This document shows, in pieces, positions 39,270 through 49,593 of a stretch of DNA of 64,000 nucleotides. A program made the translations under genes and the position numbers. The notes below the pieces were generated by a model, which worked only from the letters and a program-made list of their open reading frames with translations, did no database searches and had not been told where the DNA came from. This DNA is from Salmonella enterica subsp. diarizonae. Lineage in GTDB: Bacteria > Pseudomonadota > Gammaproteobacteria > Enterobacterales > Enterobacteriaceae. The DNA lies in NCBI RefSeq assembly GCF_008692785.1, contig NZ_VXJV01000002.1, positions 496,001-560,000 on the forward strand, given 5' to 3'. Numbering within the stretch: the first letter of the stretch is position 1; each line of letters begins with the position of its first letter.

Positions 39270-41867
39270 TTATTTCTTGCCTTCAACCCACTTGCCGTCG
39301 ACGAAGAACGCTGACCATCCTGTCGCTTTCCCCTCTTTTTCCGCCGCAACGTACTGCTGTTTTGTTTTGCGGCTAAAGCGAACAACGGTTTTATTGCCTT
39401 CCGGGTCCTGCTGCGGCGCATCCGCCAGATAACGCAGTTTTTCCGGCAGGCGATCGCGGAACCGGTAAAGCTCCTCGACTAACGGCGCGCGCGTTTCGCG
39501 TGATTTCGGGAAGGTATTGGCCGCCAGGAATATCCCTGCCGCGCCGTCGCGCAGCACAAAGTACGCGTCCGATTTTTCACACGGCAGTTCCGGCAATGGG
39601 ACTGGATCTTCCTTCGGCGGCGCAACTTCGCCATTACGCAAGATCTTACGGGTATTTTTACACTCGTCGTTAGTGCAGGCCATGTACTTACCAAAACGCC
39701 CCATTTTCAGGTGCATTTCGGAGCCACATTTCTCACACTCAACGATCGGACCGTCATACCCTTTGATGCGGAACTCGCCTTCTTCAATCTCGTAGCCGTC
39801 ACAGGTTGGGTTATTACCACACACATGCAACTTACGCTTCGGATCGATCAGATAGCTGTCCATCGCCGTACCGCACTTCTGACAGCGACGCTTGGCGCGC
39901 AAGGCGTTGGTTTCGGCGTCGTCGCCCTCCAGCACGTTCAGAACTTCATTTTCCGGCACCAGATTAATGGTCGTTTTACAGCGCTCTTTCGGCGAAAGCG
40001 CATAACCTGAACAACCGAGGAAGACCCCCGTACTGGCAGTACGAATTCCCATTTTACGGCCACAGGTTGGACAGTCGATGCTGGTCAGTACCATCTGGTT
40101 AGGACGCATCCCCCCTTCTTCCGGATCTTTCTCAGCTTTATCAAGCTGATGAGTAAAATCGCTGAAGAAGTTATCCAGCACCGCTTTCCATTCGGCCTGG
40201 TGATTCGCAACCTGATCCAGGCTATCTTCCATCTGCGCGGTAAAATCGTAGTTCATCAATTCGCGGAAGTTTTCTTCCAGCCGATCGGTGACGATTTCAC
40301 CCATTTTTTCCGCATAGAAACGACGGTTCTCAACGCGAACATAGCCGCGATCCTGAATAGTCGAGATGATCGACGCATAGGTAGACGGACGACCAATACC
40401 ACGCTTTTCAAGCTCTTTAACCAGCGAAGCCTCGCTAAAACGGGCTGGCGGTTTAGTGAAGTGCTGAGCAGGCGTCAGTTCAAGTAGCGTCAGCGCATCG
40501 CCCTTATTCACGGCAGGCAATGTGCGATCTTCATCGCCTTTACGCAGCGCCGGCATCACTTTTGTCCAGCCGTCAAAGCGCAAAATACGCCCGCGCGCTT
40601 TCAGACGGAACTCGCCCGCACCAACGGTAAGCGTAGTAGAGTCATATTGCGCTGGCGTCATCTGACAGGCGACAAACTGACGCCAAATCAGTTGATACAA
40701 CTTCTGCGCGTCAGTCTCCATGTCTTTCAGCGACTCCGCCATGACAGCAACGTCGGAAGGACGGATCGCTTCGTGCGCTTCCTGTGAATTCTCTTTACTG
40801 GCGTACTGGTTCGGGTTATCCGGCAGGTATTTCTTACCGAAATTATCGCCGATGTAGCCGCGCACCATATTGACCGCATCCTGACTCAGGTTGGTGGAAT
40901 CAGTACGCATATAGGTGATGTAGCCCGCCTCATACAGACGCTGCGCCATCATCATGGTTTTCTTCACGCCAAAGCCCAGCCGGGTACTGGCCGCCTGTTG
41001 TAGCGTTGAGGTGATAAACGGCGCGCCAGGCTTGCTGCTGGTCGGTTTATCTTCACGCTCCAGTACGCTATAGCGCGCTTTTTCCAGCAGGCTGACGGCG
41101 GCAAGCGTCTGTTCGCGATTTACCGGACGGAATGGCTTGTCGTTCTGATGCGTCACCTGTAGCGGTAGCGCCTCGCCAGACGGCGTCGATGTATTGGCGT
41201 CAATTTCCCAGAACTCTTCCGGAACAAACGCTTTAATCTCGCGCTCGCGCTCAACGACCAGACGGACCGCGACAGACTGAACGCGACCTGCCGACAAACC
41301 ACGGGCGATCTTTTTCCACAGCAATGGCGAGACCATATAGCCTACCACGCGGTCCATAAAGCGGCGCGCTTGCTGAGCGTTAACCCTGTTAATGTTCAGC
41401 TCGCCTGGTTGTTCGAACGCCTGGCGAATGGCATTTTTGGTTATTTCGTTAAAGACTACGCGACTGTAGCGCGCGTCATCGCCGCCGATCACTTCCCGCA
41501 GGTGCCATGCAATAGCTTCCCCTTCGCGGTCAAGGTCGGTTGCGAGATAGATGTGGTCGGCTTTTTCCGCCAACTGTTTCAGTTCAGAGACGACCTTCTC
41601 TTTACCAGGCAGCACTTCATAGTGCGCATCCCAGTTGTGCCACGGGTCAACCCCCATACGGTTGACGAGAGCGCCACGTTCATCCTTTTTGGGCTTTTTA
41701 GCCGTTTTGGTGGAGGTAGAGTCGGCGCTCTTTTTAGCTGCTGAGCCACTGGTCGGCAAATCACGGATATGACCCACGCTGGATTTCACCACGTAGTCAT
41801 TACCCAGATACTTGTTGATCGTTTTGGCTTTTGCCGGGGACTCAACGATGACAAGAGCTTTACCCAT
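39270..41867 (-). CDS. topA: DNA topoisomerase I
   Basis: Type IA topoisomerase that relaxes negative supercoils, 865 residues from the ATG at 41867 ([15 protein letters not shown]) with AAGGTG upstream; an ATG two codons earlier is less likely. It has an N-terminal TOPRIM domain, an active-site Tyr in [13 protein letters not shown], and C-terminal zinc ribbons with [18 protein letters not shown] and CEKCGSEMH. Full length. Confidence 0.98.
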   Translation of the reverse strand: MGKALVIVESPAKAKTINKYLGNDYVVKSSVGHIRDLPTSGSAAKKSADSTSTKTAKKPKKDERGALVNRMGVDPWHNWDAHYEVLPGKEKVVSELKQLAEKADHIYLATDLDREGEAIAWHLREVIGGDDARYSRVVFNEITKNAIRQAFEQPGELNINRVNAQQARRFMDRVVGYMVSPLLWKKIARGLSAGRVQSVAVRLVVEREREIKAFVPEEFWEIDANTSTPSGEALPLQVTHQNDKPFRPVNREQTLAAVSLLEKARYSVLEREDKPTSSKPGAPFITSTLQQAASTRLGFGVKKTMMMAQRLYEAGYITYMRTDSTNLSQDAVNMVRGYIGDNFGKKYLPDNPNQYASKENSQEAHEAIRPSDVAVMAESLKDMETDAQKLYQLIWRQFVACQMTPAQYDSTTLTVGAGEFRLKARGRILRFDGWTKVMPALRKGDEDRTLPAVNKGDALTLLELTPAQHFTKPPARFSEASLVKELEKRGIGRPSTYASIISTIQDRGYVRVENRRFYAEKMGEIVTDRLEENFRELMNYDFTAQMEDSLDQVANHQAEWKAVLDNFFSDFTHQLDKAEKDPEEGGMRPNQMVLTSIDCPTCGRKMGIRTASTGVFLGCSGYALSPKERCKTTINLVPENEVLNVLEGDDAETNALRAKRRCQKCGTAMDSYLIDPKRKLHVCGNNPTCDGYEIEEGEFRIKGYDGPIVECEKCGSEMHLKMGRFGKYMACTNDECKNTRKILRNGEVAPPKEDPVPLPELPCEKSDAYFVLRDGAAGIFLAANTFPKSRETRAPLVEELYRFRDRLPEKLRYLADAPQQDPEGNKTVVRFSRKTKQQYVAAEKEGKATGWSAFFVDGKWVEGKK

Positions 41868-42269
41868 ATTCACCTTTACCTAAGTTGATTCTTCCAGGAA
41901 TGCGTCGCACGTTGATTCACCTTCCACTGGCGACGAGACAACGATATATGGTCTCTACGTCTGCGGATATCAACCCCTTGTACTGGCTTTGTGTACGAAA
42001 TGTAATACTCAGGTGACTGAGTTAACAGGCTTTTTTGCACACACGCGCTATAGCACGACGGAATTTTGGTCGAATGTCAAGCAATTCTGTTGCCAGATTG
42101 ACGAAAGCGTCACACTGTACCTGATAAAATTCGATACGCAACTTTATTAGCATGCAAAAACAAATCTTGCCAGTGAACGCAACATGGCAAATCCACCAAT
42201 TTCCTACAAGAATATTTGCCCATCAGAAGTGCTCAGCGTAGACTAATCTCCTTGTTTAAGGAGTAAAAA

Positions 42270-42521
42270 ATGCATAAAGAGACGCAACCTATCGATCGCG
42301 AAACACTGTTGCTTGAAGCCAACAAAATTATTCGGGAACATGAAGACACGATGGCAGGTATTGTCGCCACCGGCGTGACGCAGAGAAATGGCGTGCTGGT
42401 TTTCAGCGGCGATTACTTTTTAGACGAGCAAGGATTACCAACCCCTAAAAGCACTGCGGTGTTTAACATGTTTAAACACCTGGCGCATGTGCTGTCTGAG
42501 AAGTATCACCTGATTGATTAA
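42270..42521 (+). CDS. yciN: YciN, small DUF2498 protein
   Basis: An 83-residue protein equal in length to E. coli YciN. It starts [19 protein letters not shown] after a strong AAGGAG site. There is no signal or membrane segment, and the function is unknown. Divergent from topA. Confidence 0.92.
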   Translation: MHKETQPIDRETLLLEANKIIREHEDTMAGIVATGVTQRNGVLVFSGDYFLDEQGLPTPKSTAVFNMFKHLAHVLSEKYHLID

Positions 42522-42525
42522 TCCG

Positions 42526-42554
42526 TGCCGGATGGCGCTGAATGCCATCCGGCA
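42526..42554. repeat. REP-like palindrome after yciN
   Basis: TGCCGGATGGC and GCCATCCGGCA form an 11-bp stem with a short loop, the core of enterobacterial REP elements. It lies between convergent yciN and sohB and may stabilise or end transcripts. Confidence 0.75.
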
Positions 42555-42562
42555 ATAGCCGT

Positions 42563-43609
42563 TTACATCAACGGCTTTTGTCCACGCTGCCACCAGCGCA
42601 GCAGAAGCCGATCCGCGCTTTCCGCCGCGCTGCCGGTAACACGATCGATCAGTTTTTTACGCTGCATATAGCGCACATTTAGCACCTCGCACCCTTCCAT
42701 CAGACCGAGGATAATCTCATCGCTGGTGTTAATCTCATCAACCAGCCCCTTCTCCAGCGCCTGCTGACCGTACCAGTGTTCGCCCGTGGCGACCTGTTCA
42801 ATGTCCAGAGTCGGACGCATCCGCTGCACAAAATCTTTGAACAGATGGTGCGTTTCGTTGAGATCTTCACGAAACTTCTGCCGCCCTTCTTCCGTATTCT
42901 CGCCTAACAATGTCAGGGTACGTTTGTACTGTCCTGCGGTATGCAGTTCAATATCAATGTCTTTACTTTTGAGAAAGCGGTTAAAGTTTGGGATTTGCGC
43001 GACAACACCAATTGATCCCACAATAGCGAACGGCGCCGCGACAATCTTCTCCGCCACGCAGGCCATCATGTAGCCTCCGCTTGCCGCGACTTTATCCACC
43101 GTCACGGTCAGCGGAATATTTTTATCGCGCAGGCGCTGCAATTGCGATGCCGCCAGGCCATAGCCGTGCACAACGCCGCCGGGACTTTCCAGACGCACCA
43201 CCGCCCGATCGCCTGGTTGCGCCACTGCCAGCACCGCCGTGACCTCTTCGCGCAACGCATTAACTTCGTGAGCGTCCATACTGCCTTTGAAATCTATCAC
43301 CCATACGCGCGGTTTGTCCGATGTCGCAATGTCCCCCAGCTTCGCTTTTGCTTTGGCGGCTTTCGCCTCCTGCTTATGCTTTTTTTTCTGCGCCTTATGC
43401 CACAGTTTTTGTTGATGGCTATCCATCAATGCCGCAGCGAGGTCATCCTTCATCTCCTGATACTGCTCGCTCAAATTGGTCACGCGCAGCTCGCCGCGCT
43501 GACGTTTGCGTTGCGTAGCGTTCACGATCAGCAGCACAATGACCGCAATAGCCACCACAACGGTGACGATTTTTGCCAAAAATAAGCCATATTCAGACAA
43601 CAATTCCAC
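42563..43609 (-). CDS. sohB: SohB, inner-membrane serine peptidase (S49 family)
   Basis: A 348-residue signal-peptide-peptidase-like protease. The GTG at 43609 is preferred because E. coli SohB begins at MELLSEYG and AGGTGGG precedes it; an ATG 15 codons upstream lacks such a site. It has an N-terminal transmembrane helix, a charged Lys/Ala-rich linker (KKKHKQEAKAAKAKAK), then the S49 domain with the Ser in VAASGGYMMAC. In E. coli it suppresses HtrA loss when overexpressed. Confidence 0.93.
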   Translation of the reverse strand: MELLSEYGLFLAKIVTVVVAIAVIVLLIVNATQRKRQRGELRVTNLSEQYQEMKDDLAAALMDSHQQKLWHKAQKKKHKQEAKAAKAKAKLGDIATSDKPRVWVIDFKGSMDAHEVNALREEVTAVLAVAQPGDRAVVRLESPGGVVHGYGLAASQLQRLRDKNIPLTVTVDKVAASGGYMMACVAEKIVAAPFAIVGSIGVVAQIPNFNRFLKSKDIDIELHTAGQYKRTLTLLGENTEEGRQKFREDLNETHHLFKDFVQRMRPTLDIEQVATGEHWYGQQALEKGLVDEINTSDEIILGLMEGCEVLNVRYMQRKKLIDRVTGSAAESADRLLLRWWQRGQKPLM

Positions 43610-43846
43610 GACTCCCACCTTGATTAAATAACGCGACTTGCGCTCAGTGTACAACAGGCATCGAAGTCAGTCTCTCTTCATCCGTATGCCTGTTGAGGAA
43701 GAAAAAGTATGACAAGGTGTTCATTTTACGGCGTTATCGCCCCTGGCTGATTGAAAAAAGAGGCGCTTTCAGGCATAAACCCGAAAAGTTAACGCGAAGC
43801 TAAGACAACCTGGCAGGACGGTTCACCACGCCGTTGAGGAGTAGCC

Positions 43847-44608
43847 ATGCATTACCAACCGAAACAAGATCTATTGCAAAACCGCATTATTTTGATCACT
43901 GGCGCCAGCGACGGCATTGGGCGGGAAGCCGCGCTCACGTATGCGCGTTACGGCGCAACGGTGATTCTCCTGGGACGCAACGAAGAGAAATTGCGTCGGG
44001 TCGCGCAGCACATTGCCGACGCGCAACATGTTCAACCACAATGGCTTACGCTCGATCTGCTGACCTGCACCGCTGAAGAGTGCCGACAAGTAGCCGACCG
44101 CATCGCCGCCCACTACCCCCGCCTGGATGGCGTCCTGCATAATGCCGGGCTACTGGGGGAAATCTGTCCAATGAGCGAACAAGATCCGCAGGTCTGGCAG
44201 GATGTCATGCAGGTAAACGTTAACGCCACCTTTATGCTCACCCAGGCGCTGTTACCGTTATTACTGAAATCCGATGCCGGCTCGCTGGTCTTTACGTCGT
44301 CAAGCGTTGGTCGTCAGGGGCGCGCCAACTGGGGTGCCTATGCCACCTCGAAGTTTGCCACTGAAGGAATGATGCAGGTGCTGGCGGACGAATATCAAAA
44401 CCGTTCTCTGCGCGTTAACTGCATTAACCCGGGCGGCACGCGCACCAGTATGCGCGCCAGCGCCTTTCCGACGGAAGATCCACAGAAATTAAAAACGCCT
44501 GCCGATATTATGCCGCTTTACCTGTGGCTCATGGGCGACGACAGTCGCCGTAAGACCGGTATGACCTTTGACGCCCAGCCGGGCCGTAAACCAGGAATCG
44601 CCCAATGA
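43847..44608 (+). CDS. yciK: YciK, short-chain dehydrogenase/reductase
   Basis: A 253-residue Rossmann-fold oxidoreductase with the NAD(P)-binding GASDGIGREAA, active-site Ser region FTSSSVGRQGRANWG and catalytic YATSK. The substrate is unknown. It overlaps btuR by four bases (ATGA), forming a two-gene operon as in E. coli. Confidence 0.95.
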   Translation: MHYQPKQDLLQNRIILITGASDGIGREAALTYARYGATVILLGRNEEKLRRVAQHIADAQHVQPQWLTLDLLTCTAEECRQVADRIAAHYPRLDGVLHNAGLLGEICPMSEQDPQVWQDVMQVNVNATFMLTQALLPLLLKSDAGSLVFTSSSVGRQGRANWGAYATSKFATEGMMQVLADEYQNRSLRVNCINPGGTRTSMRASAFPTEDPQKLKTPADIMPLYLWLMGDDSRRKTGMTFDAQPGRKPGIAQ

Positions 44609-45195
44609 GTAATGAACGCTATCAGCAGCGCCAGCAGAAGGTAAAAGATCGAGTTGATACCCGTGTCGCCCAGGCACAGGAAGAACGCGGTATTATTATC
44701 GTGTTTACCGGCAATGGTAAGGGTAAAACCACGGCCGCTTTCGGGACTGCCGCCCGCGCCGTAGGGCACGGTAAAAAGGTGGGCGTGGTGCAATTTATTA
44801 AGGGCACCTGGCCCAACGGCGAGCGTAATCTACTGGAACCGCACGGTGTCGAATTTCAGGTAATGGCGACGGGATTTACCTGGGAGACACAAAATCGCGA
44901 GGCAGACACCACAGCATGTATGGCCGTTTGGCAGCATGGGAAACGGATGCTGGCCGATCCGCAGCTTGATATGGTGGTACTGGATGAGCTGACCTATATG
45001 GTGGCGTATGACTATTTGCCGCTGGAAGAGGTCATAAGCGCGCTAAACGCGCGCCCTGGTCACCAGACGGTGATTATTACAGGTCGCGGCTGTCACCGGG
45101 ATATTCTTGATCTTGCGGATACCGTCAGCGAACTGCGTCCGGTTAAACATGCTTTTGACGCGGGCGTAAAAGCCCAGATGGGAATTGATTATTAA
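44605..45195 (+). CDS. btuR: Cob(I)alamin adenosyltransferase
   Basis: A 196-residue CobA-type enzyme (cobA in Salmonella nomenclature) that transfers the adenosyl group from ATP to cobalamin and corrinoids. It contains a P-loop GNGKGKTTAAFG and the downstream LDELTYMVAYDYLP. Same length as E. coli BtuR. Needed for both cobalamin synthesis and salvage. Confidence 0.97.
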   Translation: MSNERYQQRQQKVKDRVDTRVAQAQEERGIIIVFTGNGKGKTTAAFGTAARAVGHGKKVGVVQFIKGTWPNGERNLLEPHGVEFQVMATGFTWETQNREADTTACMAVWQHGKRMLADPQLDMVVLDELTYMVAYDYLPLEEVISALNARPGHQTVIITGRGCHRDILDLADTVSELRPVKHAFDAGVKAQMGIDY

Positions 45196-45198
45196 CCG

Positions 45199-45234
45199 TA
45201 GGCCGGATTAAGGCGTTTGCGCCGCCATCCGGCA
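45199..45234. repeat. REP element after btuR
   Basis: An imperfect palindrome with arms TAGGCCGGAT and CCATCCGGCA around a GCGTTTGCGCC core, the typical enterobacterial REP unit. It lies between convergent btuR and rluB. Confidence 0.85.
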
Positions 45235-45281
45235 CAAACCCTCTTGTCTGATGATTCTCGGCCTATAAACCACGGTAGAGA

Positions 45282-46157
45282 TTACCCGTTGTTATTACGC
45301 CCACCGGAGCGGCGTCCGCCAGCTATCTGGCTGTGGCGTTTTACCGCCCGACGGATCTGGTTCGCTTTCATACGACGACGGTCTTTTTCGACGGCAACCT
45401 TCGACGAGGTTTCCGGCGGGAGCTCTACCAGACCACGCAGATAGTTCGTTTGCGCGAGGTCAAGCTCAGTCCAGCCACCGCGCGGCAGGCCTTTCGGCAG
45501 CGGGATATCGCCGTAACGAACGCGGATCAAACGGCTGACCTGAACGCCTACCGCTTCCCACAGTCGGCGAACTTCGCGGTTGCGCCCTTCCGTCAGCGTC
45601 ACGTTATACCACTGGTTAATGCCTTCGCCGCCGCTGAATTTGATGGTCTTAAATGCCGCCGGACCATCTTCCAACTGTACGCCACGGCTTAAATCACGCA
45701 GTTTCGATTCATCCACCTGACCGAACACGCGCACGGCATATTCACGTTCAACTTCACGGCTAGGATGCATCAGGCGGTTCGCCAGTTCACCGTCGGTGGT
45801 AAACAACAGTAGCCCGCAGGTATTGACATCCAGACGTCCTACCGCAATCCACCGCGCGCCGCGCAGTTTCGGTAAGCGATCAAAAACGGTTGGCCGCCCT
45901 TCAGGGTCATTGCGGGTACACAGTTCACCTTCTGGTTTGTAATAGGCCAGAACGCGGCAAATTTGTTCCGCCGACTCTTTCACCGAAATCAGGTGACCGT
46001 CGATACGGATTTTCAAACCGGGAGTGACTTCAACGCGATCGCCAAGCGTGGCGATTTTACCGTCAACGCTGACACGTCCCGCTTCAATAATGGATTCGAT
46101 TTCACGACGAGAGCCGTGGCCGGCGCGCGCCAGCACTTTTTGTAACTTTTCGCTCAT
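45282..46157 (-). CDS. rluB: 23S rRNA pseudouridine(2605) synthase RluB
   Basis: A 291-residue RsuA-family synthase from the ATG at 46157 ([19 protein letters not shown]); a frame extended to 46184 adds nine residues absent in E. coli. It has an N-terminal S4 RNA-binding domain and the catalytic Asp in [19 protein letters not shown]. The C-terminus is Arg-rich. It modifies U2605 of 23S rRNA. Confidence 0.96.
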   Translation of the reverse strand: MSEKLQKVLARAGHGSRREIESIIEAGRVSVDGKIATLGDRVEVTPGLKIRIDGHLISVKESAEQICRVLAYYKPEGELCTRNDPEGRPTVFDRLPKLRGARWIAVGRLDVNTCGLLLFTTDGELANRLMHPSREVEREYAVRVFGQVDESKLRDLSRGVQLEDGPAAFKTIKFSGGEGINQWYNVTLTEGRNREVRRLWEAVGVQVSRLIRVRYGDIPLPKGLPRGGWTELDLAQTNYLRGLVELPPETSSKVAVEKDRRRMKANQIRRAVKRHSQIAGGRRSGGRNNNG

Positions 46158-46257
46158 AGAGCTTCCTTCAGGTGTCGCCTTCACAGGCGTCGAACAGGAG
46201 AATGAACGGCGCGTTGCCGCGCCATTTTAAGGCCGCGTAGTATACAGACTTACGCCC

Positions 46258-46878
46258 TTATAAGAAAGGTGTAACGTCGCCGACGCCTTCGCGCAGCACC
46301 ATCGGGGAGTCATTAGTCAAATCGATTACCGTGGTGGGTTGCTGACCGAGGTAGCCACCGTGGATGATCAGATCCACTTGCTTCTCCAACCGATCTTTAA
46401 TTTCTTCCGGGTCCGACTCGGTAAAGTCGCTGCCCGGAAGCATCAATGACGTCGAGAGCATCGGTTCGCCCAGCGTATCCAGCAGCGCCAGCGCAATCGG
46501 ATTTGACGGCACGCGCAGGCCGATGGTTTTACGTTTTTCCTGTAACAGACGACGCGGCACCTCTTTTGTCCCCTTCAGAATAAAGGTGTAGTTACCCGGC
46601 GTATTGTTCTTAATCAGGCGAAACGCCACGTTATCCACGAATGAATAAGTCGACAGTTCGGACAGATCCCGACACATCAATGTAAAGTTGTGACCATCGG
46701 GCAACTGACGAATACGGCAAATGCGCTCCATTGCGCCTTTGTCTTCAATTTTACAACCGAGGGCATAGCCGGAATCGGTTGGATAAACAATAACACCGCC
46801 TTTACGCACAATGTCGACGGCCTGATTAATCAGCCGTTGCTGTGGGTTATCCGGATGGATATAAAAAAACTGGCTCAT
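46258..46878 (-). CDS. yciO: YciO, YrdC/Sua5-family protein
   Basis: A 206-residue protein from the ATG at 46878 (MSQFFYIHPDNPQQR); the longer frame upstream lies inside rnm. It belongs to the YrdC/Sua5 threonylcarbamoyl-AMP synthase family (GGVIVYPTDSGYALGCK). YciO cannot fully replace TsaC in E. coli and its true role is uncertain. It follows rnm after seven bases. Confidence 0.94.
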   Translation of the reverse strand: MSQFFYIHPDNPQQRLINQAVDIVRKGGVIVYPTDSGYALGCKIEDKGAMERICRIRQLPDGHNFTLMCRDLSELSTYSFVDNVAFRLIKNNTPGNYTFILKGTKEVPRRLLQEKRKTIGLRVPSNPIALALLDTLGEPMLSTSLMLPGSDFTESDPEEIKDRLEKQVDLIIHGGYLGQQPTTVIDLTNDSPMVLREGVGDVTPFL

Positions 46879-46885
46879 ACTTCCC

Positions 46886-47755
46886 TCACTGTGATATTTG
46901 CGGCTGTTCCCATGTCTGCCATACGCCTTCAACGCCAGCGGGCAGCCAGAGTTTACGCCCCAATTCAATCCACGGGCAGGGCTGATGGAAATCAGATCCA
47001 AGCGATGCCCATAAATGATGCTGACGCGCAAGCGTCGCCAGTTGGGTGCGTTCATTGGGCGATTGTTGGCACTGCGCCACTTCCATCGCGTCGCCGTGAT
47101 GGTCGGCAAAATGCGCCACTAATCTTTTCAGCCACTTAGCGCTAAGGTCGTAGCGTCCCGGATGGGCCAACACCGCCTTACCGCCAGAATGATGAATGAC
47201 ATCAATAGCTTGTTCTATTGTACACCACTGCGGCGGAACGTAACCGGTTTTCCCACGCGCGAGATATTTTTTAAAAACATCCGCCATTGTCGCGGCTTTG
47301 CCGTACTCCACCAGAAAGCGGGCGAAGTGACCGCGCGTCACCGCGCCGCCATTCGCCAATCTCAATGCCCCTTCCCACGCGCCGGGAATATGGGCTTTTT
47401 CCAGACGCTCCGCAATGAGCCGACCGCGCGCCTGACGCCGCTGTGTCTGCTGCGCCAAAAAATCGCACATTGCCGGGTGCGCAATATCAATATTCAGACC
47501 CACAATGTGAATCTCATGATTTTCCCAGACCGTTGAAATCTCCACGCCGGGAATAAGATTCAGAGCCAGCCCTGAACGTGAAATTTCTTCTCTTGCCGCA
47601 GGAATCGCGGCTGTGGTGTCATGATCGGTAATCGCCAGCGTGCCGACTCGCATCTCTACCGCACGGTGTACTAACGTTTCTGGCGTCAACAGTCCATCGG
47701 ACGCCGTGGTGTGACTGTGCAGATCGTAAATCACTGCGTAATTCGTGTCGCTCAA
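46886..47755 (-). CDS. rnm: RNase AM (Rnm/YciV/TrpH), PHP-domain phosphoesterase
   Basis: A PHP-domain 5-prime to 3-prime exonuclease and 3-prime,5-prime-nucleotide phosphatase that matures the 5-prime ends of rRNAs in E. coli. The TTG at 47755 (SDTNYAVIYDLHSH) is preferred because GGGAG precedes it and E. coli begins MSDTNY; an ATG at 47767 gives 293 residues but has no visible site. Metal-binding motifs: DLHSHTTASDG, ITDHDTT and HPGRYDL. Divergent from the trp operon. Confidence 0.9.
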   Translation of the reverse strand: MSDTNYAVIYDLHSHTTASDGLLTPETLVHRAVEMRVGTLAITDHDTTAAIPAAREEISRSGLALNLIPGVEISTVWENHEIHIVGLNIDIAHPAMCDFLAQQTQRRQARGRLIAERLEKAHIPGAWEGALRLANGGAVTRGHFARFLVEYGKAATMADVFKKYLARGKTGYVPPQWCTIEQAIDVIHHSGGKAVLAHPGRYDLSAKWLKRLVAHFADHHGDAMEVAQCQQSPNERTQLATLARQHHLWASLGSDFHQPCPWIELGRKLWLPAGVEGVWQTWEQPQISQ

Positions 47756-47827
47756 GGCGGCTCCCATAGAGATAAAAGGTATGTCGTGTACATCATAACG
47801 GTTCCGGCAAATATACTGAAATAGGTG

Positions 47828-47862
47828 TTGACATTATTCCACCGAACCAGTTAACTAGTACG
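47828..47862 (+). promoter_or_regulatory. trp promoter and TrpR operator
   Basis: -35 TTGACA (47828-47833) and -10 TTAACT (47851-47856) are separated by 17 bases. The near-palindromic operator CGAACCAGTTAACTAGTACG (47843-47862) overlaps the -10 element, as in the E. coli trp promoter. TrpR with bound tryptophan represses here. Confidence 0.95.
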
Positions 47863-47890
47863 AAAGTTCACATGAAGAGGGTATCTAAAA

Positions 47891-47935
47891 ATGGCAGCGA
47901 CATTTGCATTACACGGCTGGTGGCGCACTTCCTGA
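47891..47935 (+). CDS. trpL: trp operon leader peptide
   Basis: A 14-residue leader, MAATFALHGWWRTS, with the tandem Trp codons that sense charged tRNA-Trp. Ribosome stalling there prevents formation of the downstream terminator. The sequence is the Salmonella form (E. coli has a different N-terminal half). AGAGGG lies upstream of the ATG. Confidence 0.95.
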   Translation: MAATFALHGWWRTS

Positions 47936-47979
47936 TAGCGGGCGGTGTATGAACAGATGTAATAAGCCAAAAGATACCC

Positions 47980-48007
47980 GGCCCGCCTGTTAAGCGGGCT
48001 TTTTTTT
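47980..48007 (+). terminator. trp attenuator terminator hairpin
   Basis: GCCCGCC pairs with GGCGGGC-type sequence around GTTAA (stem GCCCGC/GCGGGC) and is followed by eight T. This is the 3:4 terminator of the leader; the upstream stretch 47940-47975 contains the competing segments 1 and 2. Confidence 0.93.
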
Positions 48008-48030
48008 GAACAAAATTAATGAGAACAACC

Positions 48031-49593
48031 ATGCAAACACAAAAACCTACGCTCGAACTGTTGACCTGTGATGCCGCCTACCGGGAAAACCCGACGGCGC
48101 TTTTTCACCAGGTTTGCGGCGACCGCCCGGCAACGCTGCTGCTGGAGTCCGCGGATATCGACAGTAAAGACGATTTAAAAAGCCTGCTGCTGGTGGATAG
48201 CGCGCTGCGCATTACCGCATTAGGTGACACCGTCACTATTCAGGCGTTGTCTGATAATGGCGCCTCGTTATTGCCGCTACTGGATACCGCCCTGCCCGCT
48301 GGCGTGGAGAACGAAGCCCTGCCTGCCGGTCGCGTCCTGCGCTTTCCGCCCGTCAGCCCATTATTAGATGAAGACGCCCGTTTATGCTCCCTGTCGGTAT
48401 TTGATACGTTCCGCCTGATACAGGGGGTGGTGAACATACCGACACAAGAGCGGGAAGCTATGTTTTTCGGCGGTTTGTTTGCCTACGACCTGGTGGCTGG
48501 CTTTGAAGCGCTTCCACACCTTGAGGCTGGCAATAACTGCCCGGACTACTGCTTTTATTTAGCGGAAACGCTGATGGTGATAGATCATCAGAAAAAAAGC
48601 ACCCGTATTCAGGCCAGTCTGTTCACCGCCAGCGACCGGGAAAAACAGCGCCTGAACGCCCGCCTGGCGTACCTTAGCCAACAGTTAACCCAGCCTGCGC
48701 CGCCGTTGCCGGTGACGCCGGTGCCGGACATGCGCTGCGAATGCAATCAGAGCGATGACGCGTTCGGCGCGGTTGTACGCCAGTTGCAAAAAGCCATCCG
48801 CGCGGGCGAGATATTTCAGGTGGTGCCGTCGCGCCGCTTTTCGCTGCCCTGCCCGTCGCCGTTGGCTGCCTACTACGTGCTGAAAAAGAGCAACCCCAGC
48901 CCGTATATGTTCTTTATGCAGGATAATGATTTCACGCTTTTCGGCGCGTCGCCGGAAAGTTCGCTGAAATATGACGCCGCCAGCCGTCAGATTGAGATTT
49001 ACCCCATCGCGGGTACCCGTCCACGCGGTCGTCGCGCCGATGGTACGCTGGACAGAGATCTCGACAGCCGTATTGAGCTGGACATGCGTACCGACCATAA
49101 AGAGCTTTCCGAACATCTGATGCTGGTCGATCTGGCGCGCAATGACCTGGCGCGCATCTGTACGCCGGGCAGTCGCTACGTTGCCGATCTGACAAAAGTT
49201 GACCGCTACTCGTACGTGATGCATCTGGTTTCCCGGGTGGTGGGCGAACTGCGTCACGATCTCGACGCTCTGCACGCCTATCGCGCCTGCATGAACATGG
49301 GCACCCTGAGCGGCGCGCCGAAAGTACGCGCCATGCAATTGATTGCCGATGCGGAAGGACAGCGCCGCGGCAGCTATGGCGGCGCTGTCGGGTACTTCAC
49401 CGCCCACGGCGATCTGGACACCTGTATTGTTATCCGCTCCGCGCTGGTGGAGAACGGTATCGCAACCGTGCAGGCGGGCGCCGGAATTGTGCTGGACTCT
49501 GTTGGGCAGTCTGAAGCCGATGAAACCCGTAATAAAGCGCGCGCCGTATTGCGTGCTATCGCCACCGCGCATCATGCACAGGAGACCTTCTGA
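48031..49593 (+). CDS. trpE: Anthranilate synthase component I
   Basis: A 520-residue chorismate-using enzyme from the ATG at 48031 ([12 protein letters not shown]). It forms anthranilate with TrpD-supplied ammonia. The tryptophan feedback site [11 protein letters not shown] is intact, and the chorismate-binding core includes [11 protein letters not shown] and the C-terminal [17 protein letters not shown]. The stop and the trpD start share one base. Confidence 0.98.
   Translation: MQTQKPTLELLTCDAAYRENPTALFHQVCGDRPATLLLESADIDSKDDLKSLLLVDSALRITALGDTVTIQALSDNGASLLPLLDTALPAGVENEALPAGRVLRFPPVSPLLDEDARLCSLSVFDTFRLIQGVVNIPTQEREAMFFGGLFAYDLVAGFEALPHLEAGNNCPDYCFYLAETLMVIDHQKKSTRIQASLFTASDREKQRLNARLAYLSQQLTQPAPPLPVTPVPDMRCECNQSDDAFGAVVRQLQKAIRAGEIFQVVPSRRFSLPCPSPLAAYYVLKKSNPSPYMFFMQDNDFTLFGASPESSLKYDAASRQIEIYPIAGTRPRGRRADGTLDRDLDSRIELDMRTDHKELSEHLMLVDLARNDLARICTPGSRYVADLTKVDRYSYVMHLVSRVVGELRHDLDALHAYRACMNMGTLSGAPKVRAMQLIADAEGQRRGSYGGAVGYFTAHGDLDTCIVIRSALVENGIATVQAGAGIVLDSVGQSEADETRNKARAVLRAIATAHHAQETF

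Noticed and set aside
45199..45234. Palindromic repeat considered as part of a CRISPR array
   Set aside because: Single isolated REP unit without regularly spaced copies; no CRISPR array is seen anywhere in the window.
46879..47109. N-terminal extension of yciO by 77 codons
   Set aside because: It lies inside rnm on the same strand, and E. coli YciO begins at the internal MSQFFYIHP with a normal start.
48685..49575. Long 296-codon frame antisense to trpE
   Set aside because: It is a GC-driven shadow of trpE with implausible composition; trpE is clearly the real gene.
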